Shown here: piece by piece, positions 1 to 9,449 of the stretch | Layout: each line of letters begins with the position of its first letter | Numbering within the stretch: the first letter of the stretch is position 1 | Assembly: GCA_014904845.1 (NCBI GenBank) | Contig: MU119796.1 | Span: forward strand, 1-18,882 | Direction of reading: 5' to 3' | DNA: 18,882 nucleotides | Source: Acephala macrosclerotiorum | Lineage: Eukaryota > Ascomycota > Leotiomycetes > Helotiales > Mollisiaceae | Made by a program: the position numbers and the translations under genes | The notes under the pieces: model-generated | The model's input: only the letters and a program-made list of their open reading frames with translations | Databases searched by the model: none | What the model was told of the DNA's origin: nothing

Positions 1-93
<93 letters not shown>
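1..93. repeat. (ATA)31 microsatellite
   Basis: A perfect trinucleotide repeat, 31 uninterrupted ATA units, opens the window. The periodicity breaks at position 94. A pure simple repeat at the very edge suggests that the sequence begins where an assembly or contig breaks, so the true array may be longer. The absence of interruptions contrasts with the degenerate sequence beside it and suggests a younger expansion. Confidence 0.97.
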
Positions 94-3087
94 TTCAATT
101 AAATTATAATAAATATTTTAAATTATTTTATAAAAGTTTTTAATAAAATTTTAATATTTAATTATATATTTTTAATTTAAAAATTTATAATTTATATTTT
201 TTATTAATTTTATTATTTTAATTATATTTTTATTTATAATTCAATAAAAAAATTAAAAAATTAAAAATATTAATTAAAATTATATAATTAAATTATTATA
301 ATTAATAAAAAAAATTTTTATAAATAATATTTGAAAAATTTTTTTTATTAAATTATAATAATATTAATAATAAAAAATTAATTTTTTAAAGTTTTTTAAA
401 AATTTATAATTAATTAATTTAATTTTTAAATAAAAAACTTTTTATAATTATTTGAAAATTTTATTAAAATATATATTATTTAAATTCTTTTTAAAAGAAT
501 TAATAATTTATATTTAATTAAATATAATATTTTAAATATTTTAAATATTTTAAATAAACTTTTATTATATATTAATAAATAAATCGAAAATATTAATTTT
601 AATAATTTTTATATAAATAATTATTTAAATATATTATAATATTTTTTTTTAATAATTTTTAATTTTAATTTAATTTTTATTTTTAATATAAAATATATTA
701 ATTTTTATTATATTTATAAATTTCAATTTTTTTATTTTTTTCGATTTTTTTTAATTATTAACGAATTTTATAAATTAAATTACAAAATTAAAAAAATTTA
801 TTATAATCGTATAAAGAAATTATTTGATTTTTTTTATTTATATTAATATAATATTTAAATAAATATTATAATAAATAAAATATAATATATATTTTATTAA
901 ATAAAAAAAATTTATTAAAAGTTTTAATATTGAAAATTATTAAATAATTAAAATTAATATTTGTTTTTTATTATTTTTTTTAATAAATTTAAAATAATTT
1001 AATTTAATTTTTATTATAAATAATTATATAATTAAAATAATAATAAACGAAAAATATATTTATATTACGAATATATTTTAATATAATATATAAATTAATT
1101 TAATAAAAAATTATATATAATTTAATTATAATTTTATAAATATATAATAAAATTTATTTATTTTTTTAATTTATATTTTTAATATAAAAAAATATTTATT
1201 ATAAATATTTAAAATTATATTAAATTGTATTTTAATCGAATTTCTTTTTTAAAAAATTTTTTATAATATTAAACTTTTTTTAAAAAATATTAATAATAAA
1301 TTAATTATTAATTAATTATTGAATTTTTTGATTATTAATTTATTTAATATTTAAATAATTTATTAATAATTAAAAATTATTATAAAAAATAAATTTAAAA
1401 TTTAAAATAAATTAAAAATATTAAAATAAAAATTTAATTACAAAAATATATTTTAATATTGAATTCGAAATAAAGCGATTAATTATAAATATAATAAATA
1501 AAATATTCAAATATAATTTAAATATAACGTATATTAAAAATTTAATAAATTGTTAATATTTTTTAATTTTTAAAAATGTAATTATATAATTTTTAAATAT
1601 TAAAACAAAATAATTAAAATTTGTATTTATTAAAATAATTAATAATATTTTATTTTTTATTTTAAAATTTTAAAATATTTTTATTAAATACGATTTTAAA
1701 TAATAATTATATTAAAATAAAAATTAATTAAATTAAAATCGTTTATTTAAAAACGATTATTAAAAATAATTTTAATTTAATTAATTTTTTTATAATTTAT
1801 TTTAATAATAAATAAAATATTAATATTAATATTTAATAATTTAAAAAAAATATTATATTAAATTTTTAATATTTATTTTAAATTATATAATATGTAATTA
1901 AATTTATATATACGATTAAATTTATTATTTAATTTGATTAATTATTTTATATAAATTATTTTTTTAATTTTATTATATAAAAATACAATTTTAATATTTA
2001 TTTAATTAATTTTTTAATTTTAAATAATTATTATTATAAAAATTAATTTATAATTTATTAGTTTAATAATTATTATAATAAAAATTTTAATAAAATAATT
2101 TAATTATTTAAATTATATTTATATTTATAAATTTATTTATTAAATAATATTCGTTAATTTATTAATCGTTTAATTAAAATTTAAATATTATTATTTTTTA
2201 TAAAAAAAAATTTATTATTTCAATTTATTTTAATTTTTTTATAATATTAAAATTCGAATATTTTAAAAAAAAATTTTAATTATAAAATAAAAAATTTATT
2301 AAATTTAATATTATTTTTAATTTTTTAATTTATATTTTATTTTATTAAAAATATTAAAATTTTTAATTTTTAATTTTAAATATATTTATAAAATATTATT
2401 TATTATTTAAAAAAAATTAATTTTTTATAATAATAAATTTTAAAGTTTTATAAATATTTAAATTTTTATACGAAATTTTAAATTAAAATATTTAAAAACA
2501 ATTAATATATTTAAAATTAAAAAAAAATTTATAATAATTTTTATTTTTATATAAATTTAAATTTATATATTTTTAATCGAATAATATTTAATATTATAAT
2601 TAAATCGTTATTATTATTTAAAAAATTTCAAGTTTATAAATATTTTTTTAATACGTTTAAAATAATAAAAATAAAACGTTTTATATTAATAATAAATAAC
2701 GATTTTAAAAAAATTTAAAATTATATTAAAATAAATTTAAATATTTTTATAATATAAATATTATATATTTAACGAATATAATTATTGTTTATAAATATTT
2801 AATAAAAAAAAATTATAATTTAATTTTTTTAAAAATTTATTTTATTTTATTTATTATTAATAAATTAATAATTTATAAATAATTAATAAAAAATTTATAA
2901 AAATTTATTATTTAAAAAAAAAATATATTAATTATATTATAAAATTATTATATATAAAAATAAATAATAATTTAAAATAATTTAAATTATTATTTAAATT
3001 AAAATTTAAAATTTTTAATTATTATTTTAATAATTGTTTATAATATAATTTTAATACGTTTTATTATATTATTTATTTATAAATTAT
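94..3087. other. AT-saturated RIP-type desert, no gene
   Basis: About 3 kb of nearly pure A and T; whole 60-base stretches such as 601-660 have no G or C. The few C residues are mostly in CpG, with rare CpA and almost no CpT or CpC. This is what repeated C-to-T conversion at CpA, then CpT and CpC, leaves behind. I see no open frame, no RNA gene and no recognisable transposon domain on either strand. It was probably repetitive sequence once, but its identity has been erased. Low-complexity A/T runs alone could also give some of this look, but not the CpG bias. Confidence 0.8.
3083..3087. repeat. Left target-site duplication ATTAT
   Basis: Five bases directly outside the left LTR match the five directly outside the right LTR (9445-9449). 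Five bp is the usual duplication length for Copia integrase. In sequence this AT-rich a 5-bp match has a sizeable chance of arising at random, so it supports rather than proves the boundary. Confidence 0.7.
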
Positions 3088-3108
3088 TATTAGTATTATT
3101 AAAAATAC

Positions 3109-3124
3109 TTATTACTAGTAATAA
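3109..3124. promoter_or_regulatory. 16-bp perfect palindrome in left LTR
   Basis: TTATTACTAGTAATAA is its own reverse complement and is present unchanged in both LTRs (the other copy is at 9258-9273), although the rest of the LTR has diverged. It may be a protein-binding site or simply lack RIP-sensitive C residues; its only C is in CpT. Function is not shown. Confidence 0.4.
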
Positions 3125-3263
3125 ATCAAAAACGAAATAAATAAATAAATTGAATAATTCGTTGATTGATTGTTAATTTTAAATCTAGTAAATGCGCAAA
3201 AGTTAAAAAATATAATCTCAATTCTAGTACAAGTAGCGCTAATTTCGATCTGGTCTAGTATCG

Positions 3264-3269
3264 CACGTG
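3264..3269. promoter_or_regulatory. CACGTG box, left LTR
   Basis: A CACGTG hexamer inside a conserved stretch (GCACGTGACTACTAAA) shared by both LTRs. CACGTG is the known core site of bHLH factors in fungi. The second C lies in CpG, but the first is in CpA, and the site survives in both copies. Regulatory use is an inference. Confidence 0.4.
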
Positions 3270-3643
3270 ACTACTAAACTAATATTGTATTCACACTGGC
3301 AGTTCTTTTTTTGTGATAAAAATTAGTTTAATTTAATTATCTAAAAAACGCTATTATTTTTTTTTTTTATCGTAATTCGTTAATACGTAAAACTCGTTAA
3401 TATTTCAATACAAAAATTATATAATTAAACTTTGAAAACAATACTAATAAACTAGTACTATTCTCGAAGTTTGTCGAAAGTTATAAACGCCGAGATTAAA
3501 GTAATTCTTTTTTTTTTAGTTTTATAAATTAAATAATTACAAAATTCGAAATATAACGTAAAAATTACTTTTTTTTTATTTTTTTTCAATAAATATTTTT
3601 TTTAGTTTTTTACGTTATTTTTATTGTTTTCTTTTTTTTTAAT

Positions 3644-4159
3644 TTATTTTTTTATTCGAATTTTCAAATAATTCGTATTTAAAAACTTTTTTAAAGTTTT
3701 ATTAAATATTGACTTTATTATAATATTCGTTAAATTATTTTAATCGTTAATTTATTGAATTTTTTATAACTTTTTACGTTTATACGATTAACGAAAAATT
3801 ATAATATCAATTATAAAACGTTTTTCTTTAGTAATTCTCAATTTAATTAAATACTCGTATAGCGAATATAAATTTGTGTAAAAGACTATCGAAATTTTAA
3901 AAAAATCAAATTATTAAATAATTATATTAATAATAAATCTAATTATAATTATTATATCGATTTTTTTTATTATATTATATATCTCAAAAATTAAAACGCT
4001 TTTAATAACGCGTTTGTTTTTAATAAAACTATAGTAAATGAGATTTCTTTTGATTTTAAACTTTTTATCGTTTAATTAATATTCATTTATTAGAATAATT
4101 TTATATTTAATCTAAAAATTAAAATTTTTTATTATTTGCAAATAAACTATCGATAAAAA
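3644..4159 (-). pseudogene. RNase H domain remnant, end of Copia pol
   Basis: The C-terminal domain of the polyprotein is readable. KNKRVIKSVLIFEIYNIIKK (4021-3962) corresponds to the helix carrying the catalytic Glu, which is still Glu at 3985-3983. YTNLYSLYEYL (about 3880-3848) corresponds to the segment that normally carries a catalytic Asp; it is now Asn at 3874-3872. The following RITKEKRFIIDII segment (about 3838-3800) keeps the family pattern. Being last in the reading frame, downstream of integrase, it separates Copia from Gypsy, where integrase is last. The frame meets a stop at 3646-3644, about 350 bp before the LTR, a normal place for the pol end. The enzyme would have degraded template RNA during reverse transcription. 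Confidence 0.8.
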
Positions 4160-6089
4160 CGAAAAATTTTATTGTAAATAAATTGAAAATAATATATTTA
4201 AATTCTCGATTCAAATTTTTAATTTATTATTTCAATTTTTTATTTAATATAATAATTTTTTTTTTTCGTTGAATTTTAATATTAAATAATAATAAATAAA
4301 TCGAAAATTGTTTCAAATTAGTAAATTGTAATAATATAAATTTTTTTAATTTATTATTTTTAATATTTAATTTGAAAATTAAATAATTTAATATTTATTA
4401 GTTTAATTTTTTTGTTTTAATTTTTTTGTCGTAATTAAATCGTATTTTTAGATTAAATTAAAACGTATTTATTGAAAATTAATAGTATTTCTAATATTAA
4501 AATTTTTTTAAATTTGATCAAAAATTTAATTTTATTAAATTCGTTTTTTTTGAAAGTAGAGAATTTTTTTTTTATTAATATAAGCGTATTATTAATTTGT
4601 ATTTTAACAATACTAAAAAATCTTTTGATAATTGTAATTAAAAAACAAAAATCGTATATCGATATAATTATAAATAGTTTCTTTTTATAATACTTAAAAT
4701 ACGTAATTTATTAATGTATTTTTATTTTCGCAATTTCATATAAAAGTTTTAAAATAATTATAATCGTATTTAATAAATATAAATAGTAAATTTTTTTCAA
4801 TAAACGTATTAATATAAATCGTTAGAAATTTGTCGTAAATTGAATATAAATTTAAATAATATTACGAAATTACTTTTTAATTTTCTTATTTGAAAATTAA
4901 ATTAAAGAAAGTATTAAAACGATAATTAATCGTTAGTTAATTCTTTGTATTATTGAAAATTGTATAAAAATTTTTTTTTTTTTTCGTCGTTATATTCTTA
5001 GATTACTAATTTCGATTTTTCGTAGAAAATATCAATAATTTTATTTTTAATTTTATTAATTAGTCTCGAATTGAAAATTCGAATTTTAATATACTTATTA
5101 GAATTGTATTAAACGAAATTAAAAACTTTTTTTGTAATTAAATTATCGATTTTTTTTTTAAAACGTTTCGAATAATTATTTAAAAATTGTAATTATATTT
5201 TCTTTTTATAGTTTTAATAATAGTTTTATATCGTTTTTTTTTTATTTGTTATAAAAACTATAAAAATTTTAATTTTTTCGACAATAATAATAAAAAATTA
5301 ATCGTTGAAATTTTCGTAATTTTTCTCGTTGTTTTCAATAAAATTATAATATTTATTTTATTTAGATTTTTTATTGTACACGTTTTTGTTTCGTGATTCT
5401 TTTAAATATTTTCGATCACGTTTTTTAATTAGTTTTTCGTTTATTTTACTCGATTAAAAAAACAAAATTTTTTTTTTTTGATTTTTTCGATTATTTTTTT
5501 AATCGTTAATTCGATTATAAATTTTTGATATTTTTTTTTTCGTGTAATAAGATTTGACGATCATTGAACGAAAATTAATCAATTTGTAAAATATATCGAT
5601 TATACATATTTCTTTATTAATTACTAGTAATTTATATAGTTTTTTTTATTCGCTTTTTTTATATTAAACGCGTACTTTAAATAAAATTGACAAATATAAT
5701 ATAGATTTCGTATTTGAATCTTTTCTTATTAAAAACGCATTATTAATTTGATATTGAATATATAAACGACGTATTTCTTTAATAATTACTCGAATTGTTT
5801 TAATTCTTTTAATAATTGATAATAATAATATATCGTTACTAATTATTTTAAAGTATACTCTAAAGACTAATAACGTAAATACAATATTATTCGATTCTAT
5901 CGAATTATTAATAGTTTTAATTACTATTTATAAGATTATATTTTTATTGATTTGTTTTTTGATTAATTCGTCGTAAATAATTTCGTAAATTCGACGTAAT
6001 AAAATATAGTATTTCTCTATTTTTTTTATACTATTATAAATTTTAATAAATACTTTTTTAATTTTAATTATTATTATTTTAGCGTTTTA
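4160..6089 (-). pseudogene. Presumed integrase C-terminus and reverse transcriptase, unreadable
   Basis: Copia order requires the integrase tail and the reverse transcriptase between the integrase core and RNase H, and the length (about 1.9 kb) fits. The register is maintained across it because RNase H is in the same frame as integrase. However, stops are dense and the sequence is largely Lys, Asn, Ile, Tyr and Phe, so I could not locate the active-site Asp pair. The assignment is by position only. The plus strand here also yields a 72-codon open stretch (4472-4690), which I treat as chance. Confidence 0.55.
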
Positions 6090-6490
6090 TTGAAACTCTA
6101 TAAACAAAATTTTTTTTCGATATCGTAAATAATATAATTCGATAATTTTTGATATATATTGATTTAATATATACGTAATATATTTTATACTGTTTTTACA
6201 AATATATTCTTTATAAATCTAGCAATTTAAAATATTATAAACAAATTTACTACTTGTAAAACTAATTTTTTATCTAAATATAAAACGTCGATAATAATCA
6301 AATAATTAAATTTATAATTATTTTACAAAATAAATTTGAATTTTTCAAGTAATTATTTATACATTTAACAATAATAATAATACTTAGTAAAATATTGAAT
6401 ATATTTAGTATTTACATTATAATTAACTCGTTAAAAAACTCTTATAAAACGTTGTACTAATAAGTAATTAAAACGTTTATATATTTAATA
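6090..6490 (-). pseudogene. GAG-pre-integrase and integrase core remnant
   Basis: The zinc-binding N-terminal module appears as YKRFNY at 6481-6464, where the family has two His, followed about 30 residues later by YYYYC at 6382-6368, where the family has Cys and His; only the last Cys remains. The catalytic core follows: an Asp at 6289-6287 in IIIDVLYLD, and a second Asp at 6124-6122 in IIYDIEKKF, 55 codons apart, the usual distance for the first two acids of the D,D-35-E triad. Both Asp survive. I could not assign the final Glu with confidence. In a live element this enzyme inserts the DNA copy and makes the 5-bp target duplication seen at the ends. Confidence 0.8.
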
Positions 6491-6594
6491 TAATTTTATA
6501 TTAATAAAATGATTTTAAATTAGATTTTTTTTTAATTAATATAATAATATCTATAAATAATTTCATTTTTTTATAATAAAAACGATTTTATTTT

Positions 6595-7000
6595 TTTGAA
6601 TCAAAATATTTTTTAAATTATCGAGTTTTATATTTATAGTATTTATATTTTAAATACAAAATAAAAAAAGAATATTTGTAAAAACAATATAAAAAGTAAT
6701 AATATTTAATAAAATATCGATTCGAATAATTCTTTGTAATAAAATAGTATTTTTACTAAAGCGAATTTTATAAATTTCAATCGTAAATACATTTAATTAA
6801 ACGTTAATATCAAGTTTTCGTAGTACTATAAATTGCGATTAATTAGTAATTGATATTTTAACGATTTTATTATTCGATATAATTCTTTGAAAAACTTTTA
6901 AAAAATATTAATTTTTGAAAATAAAAAATAAATATTGATTTAATTTAAATAATTCAAATTGTAATAATAAAATATTAAATATATTTTTTTTTGTAATAAT
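6595..7000 (-). pseudogene. Aspartic protease region of Copia pol, inactive
   Basis: In the polyprotein register this stretch matches the retropepsin-like region of fungal Copia elements that follows the zinc knuckle. The catalytic Asp-Thr/Ser-Gly site should fall at 6877-6866, where the frame now reads SNNK: the Asp position is Asn, a G-to-A change. Downstream, residues around 6840-6600 (for example YKIRFSKN at about 6754-6731, and LDNLKNILIQ at about 6624-6595) keep the spacing and hydrophobic pattern I associate with the family. The domain would have cut the polyprotein. Identification is by pattern recall and position; no structure or search supports it. Confidence 0.7.
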
Positions 7001-7199
7001 ATAACAAGTAAATTAATCATTTAAAATAATTACTATTTGTATATTATCGATTTTTTTAAGCTCAATAAAATAGTTTTTATTTTCGTTTTTTATTTCTATA
7101 TTTATTAATAATTAATCAATTTTGATTATTTGATTATTTTCTAATAAACTTTCTATTTTCTCGATTTTAGTAAAAAAACTCTAATAATAAATTGTTATA

Positions 7200-7980
7200 A
7201 TATCTCGATCTACTATATATTAAATTTACTATCGAAACTTTATATATATTTATTATCGCTTTTTTATCGTATATTTTATTAATTAGTATTTCGATTTACT
7301 ACAAATATAGTATTTTTTTTTGATATAATTCTCTTTAAAATCTATAATTTCTACGATATTTATCTCGAAAAAATTTTCGATTTCAATATTCTCGACTTTA
7401 TACTTAATCGCGTTCTTTATCTCGTTTTCTATAAATACAATCGATTCAATTTTAATCGAATTCGTTTTCTTTTTAATCTTAAAAAATAAAATCTAAACTA
7501 TATTATTGTATTTTCACGTAATCGCGTCGCAATATCTACTACTAATCGCAATTCAACGCAAACGCTCTCAAAAGTACTAATAGACTTATAAAAATTAAAA
7601 TTACACTTTTCAATACTTCGATAAACGCTAATAATTTGATCTTACAAACTATATTCCGTTTAATATTCTAATAATAAATCTAATTAAATCTTTTGAAATT
7701 GATTGAAAAATATTTATAAGTATTTTAATTTAGTTTTTATTAAATTAATCGTAATAATTTTTACTAAAATTGTTTCTTTTTATAAAAATATATATAATTA
7801 GTAATTTTTTTCAATCTCGAAATAAATCTTTATTAATATTACTAGTGTAATAAAATCGAAATCTCTTTTTAGAAATTTATCGAAATAAAACGCGTTTATA
7901 CGTCTTATAAAACTAATAAAAAATACTTTGTCGTATTAATTTTAAAATAATTCGATTTTACTATAGTAATTATAAAAAAT
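7200..7980 (-). pseudogene. Gag region with decayed zinc knuckle
   Basis: The nucleic-acid-binding knuckle lies at 7312-7271 and reads YYICSKSKY*LIKY, exactly the spacing C-x2-C-x4-C-x4-H with positions one, three and four now Tyr; only the second Cys survives. Cys-to-Tyr and His-to-Tyr are the changes produced by CpA-to-TpA on the opposite and coding strand respectively. Upstream, 7492-7288 is free of stops (68 codons) and rich in Glu, Asp and Lys, matching the acidic linker that precedes the knuckle in fungal Copia Gag proteins. Farther upstream stops are dense. A basic stretch follows the knuckle. In a live element this protein would package the RNA genome in cytoplasmic particles. Confidence 0.8.
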
Positions 7981-9236
7981 CAACAATTTGCAATCAAAAA
8001 TATCGTATAATTTTCTATTATATTTTTTATTATCGATATAAATTTTTACTAAATTCGTAAACAATTTAATAAAAATACTTTATAAATTATTATATTAATT
8101 TGATTACTATTAAAAAAATTACTAATAAATATATTGAGTATTTTGTATTATATTAAACAAATTCGTATTTGTAAAGAAAATTGCAATAAAAAAAATATAA
8201 AAAGTATTCGTAAAAATAATCGTATTTATAATAAAGAAATTCGTACTAGTAATTGAAATTGTAAAAATAATTATATTTTAATTATTAAATATTAATATTA
8301 AAACACTTTAATTTACTAATTAAATTAATCGATTCTATCAAAAAAAGAACTTTTTATTCTTTAATTAATCGACGATTTTTATTTGTATTTATTTATAAAA
8401 TTCTTTTTATTGAAAAATTTTTTTCAAATTATTAATAATAAACTTTCTATTTTTCGATATTTAAACTTTGTAAATACGCAAGAAATCTCGAAAACGATAT
8501 ATAAAATTTTTGTATATTAAACGTAAAATCTCTTACGAGCAATTCTCGAAATTCTCTTAAAAATATTTCTATAAATTGTAATCAAAATATTTTTTTTCTT
8601 TATATACTTCAAAACGATAAAAAATATATCTATTTAATATTACTTTATTGAAATTTTTATCGTTCGTAGAATCGAAGTTTTTTCTTTATTTATTTTTATC
8701 GTAAAAAAATTTAATCTTAAACAAATTCGCTATTTTGAAAAATAATTACACAATAAATAATAAAAAAATTGAAAATTAAATAATTGAAAGTTTTAATTCG
8801 AATTCGAGTAAATATTATTATTAATATTTATACACTTTTAATCAAATAACAAATAAAAACGTAAAACTTTCTTTGAAAATTCGTTTTTAACGTAAATTCG
8901 AATAAATTAATATAAACTTAAAATCGCTTTCGCGTTTTTTTATTCGTTTTTCGTAAACGTTATTATTTTGCGTAATAAACGCAAATTTAAAAAATAAATA
9001 CAAACTTAAAATCGCTTTCGCACTATTCTCTTTAAATTTTTAATAGTCTCAATACTTTCAACGCGTTTTTACAAAAAAATTCTTATAAATTCTCGTTTTT
9101 TCGAAAATATATTAATTATTTTAAGTATTTTTTTACAAAAAGCAAATTATTTAAAGAATTTATTTTTTTTTGTAAATTAATCTCTTTTAAATAGAAATTT
9201 AATTATTCTGTAATTGATTAAACAACTACTAATCAA
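7981..9236 (-). other. Leader / unassigned N-terminal gag region of the element
   Basis: About 1.26 kb between the 5' LTR and the first readable Gag sequence. It should contain the primer binding site, the untranslated leader and probably the start of Gag, but no start codon or motif can be fixed. The first bases inside the LTR (minus strand from 9236, TTGATTAGTAGTTG) do not obviously match a tRNA 3' end, so priming by an internal tRNA fragment or loss by mutation are both possible. It holds a 20-bp direct repeat (8914-8933 and 9002-9021). Confidence 0.6.
8914..9021. repeat. 20-bp direct repeat pair in element leader
   Basis: AAACTTAAAATCGCTTTCGC occurs at 8914-8933 and again, exactly, at 9002-9021, 88 bp apart. 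Bases just before each copy are also similar. This looks like a short tandem duplication in the leader that survived C-to-T decay because most of its C are in CpG or CpT. Confidence 0.75.
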
Positions 9237-9257
9237 TATTAGTATTATCAAAAATAC

Positions 9258-9273
9258 TTATTACTAGTAATAA
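9258..9273. promoter_or_regulatory. 16-bp perfect palindrome in right LTR
   Basis: Exact copy of the palindrome at 3109-3124, at the same offset within the LTR. Retained identity may reflect lack of mutable CpA sites rather than selection. Confidence 0.4.
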
Positions 9274-9372
9274 ACTAAAAACGAAATAAATAAATAAATT
9301 GAATAATTCGTTGATTGATTATTAGTTTTAAATCTAATAAGTGTACAAAAATTAAAAAATATAATCTCAACT

Positions 9373-9402
9373 CTAGCGCAAGCGGCGCTAGTCCAGATCT
9401 GG
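9373..9402. promoter_or_regulatory. GC-rich tandem palindromes in 5' LTR core
   Basis: Two inverted repeats lie side by side: 7-bp arms CTAGCGC and GCGCTAG (9373-9379 and 9385-9391, 5-base loop), then the perfect 10-bp palindrome CCAGATCTGG (9393-9402). In the left LTR the corresponding bases are partly lost to C-to-T and G-to-A changes. Such symmetric sites in an LTR centre are candidate operator or enhancer sequences, or a stem in the transcript. No binding protein can be named from sequence. Confidence 0.4.
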
Positions 9403-9412
9403 CCTAGTGTCG

Positions 9413-9418
9413 CACGTG
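9413..9418. promoter_or_regulatory. CACGTG box, right LTR
   Basis: Same hexamer and context as 3264-3269. In the element's orientation it lies upstream of the A/T-rich TATA-like stretch of the 5' LTR, the expected side for an activator site. Confidence 0.4.
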
Positions 9419-9444
9419 ACTACTAAATTAATATTGTACTTACA

Positions 9445-9449
9445 ATTAT
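9445..9449. repeat. Right target-site duplication ATTAT
   Basis: Identical to 3083-3087 and directly adjacent to the right LTR end. The pair fixes the element boundaries at 3088 and 9444. Confidence 0.7.

Larger units (their letters stand above)
3088..3295 (-). repeat. 3' LTR (element orientation)
   Basis: The second 208-bp LTR. I count 24 differences from its partner, of which 23 are transitions and one (position 3248, C against A) is a transversion. No indels separate the two. More of the C-to-T and G-to-A losses lie in this copy's GC-rich core, so the two LTRs decayed independently after insertion. In a live element this copy would carry the polyadenylation signals. Confidence 0.93.
3644..7980 (-). 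pseudogene. Copia gag-pol polyprotein fossil, multiply stopped
   Basis: A single minus-strand register runs through about 4.3 kb without any frameshift I can detect between recognisable domains: gag zinc knuckle, protease, GAG-pre-integrase, integrase core, RNase H. A single fused gag-pol frame is usual for many Copia elements. Dozens of in-frame stops are present, mostly TAA and TAG, as expected when CAA, CAG and TGG codons lose C or G. No start codon can be assigned; clear similarity begins near 7500 and the N-terminal end is uncertain. The stretch from about 6090 to 4160 must hold the integrase C-terminus and reverse transcriptase by position, but I could not place the YxDD-type motif there with confidence. 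Family assignment rests on recalled domain patterns, not on a search. Confidence 0.85.
3088..9444 (-). mobile_element. Degenerate Ty1/Copia-type LTR retrotransposon, full length
   Basis: A complete but inactive 6357-bp element: two 208-bp direct LTRs, a matching 5-bp ATTAT flank on each side, and a minus-strand gag-pol fossil with domain order zinc knuckle, protease, integrase, RNase H. That order places it in Ty1/Copia. Element orientation is minus, so the 5' LTR is at 9237-9444. LTR ends read TG...TA (from an inferred TG...CA) in that orientation. A clear primer binding site is not visible just inside the 5' LTR, and the polypurine tract is weak: an A7 run (minus strand, 3312-3306) lies close to, but not directly against, the 3' LTR. 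Base composition and residual CpT content differ sharply from both flanks, which marks it as a later insertion into already degraded DNA. It cannot encode any intact protein. Confidence 0.93.
9237..9444 (-). repeat. 5' LTR (element orientation)
   Basis: This 208-bp copy aligns without gaps to 3088-3295. Its centre is the most GC-rich part of the window (33 G/C among 9361-9420 by my count). It keeps the better preserved version of the inner palindromes and probably stayed closer to the ancestral sequence than the other LTR. In the element's orientation it would hold the promoter. A TATA-like A/T stretch is present near 9350-9362, but no transcription start can be assigned. Confidence 0.93.

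Noticed and set aside
3296..3312. Plus-strand primer binding site (TGGCAGTTC just inside the left LTR)
   Set aside because: TGG next to an LTR end suggested a plus-strand element at first, but every readable protein domain lies on the minus strand in the order expected from the right LTR. The match is coincidental; on the minus strand this is the polypurine-tract side.
4472..4690. 72-codon open frame on the plus strand
   Set aside because: It begins with TTG rather than ATG, is antisense to the Copia pol fossil, and encodes mostly Ile, Leu, Asn, Lys and Phe, as any A/T-rich stretch would. No recognisable domain. Treated as chance.
3644..7980. Gypsy-type element
   Set aside because: RNase H is the last readable domain and lies downstream of integrase, and the GAG-pre-integrase module directly follows the protease. 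Gypsy elements end with integrase.
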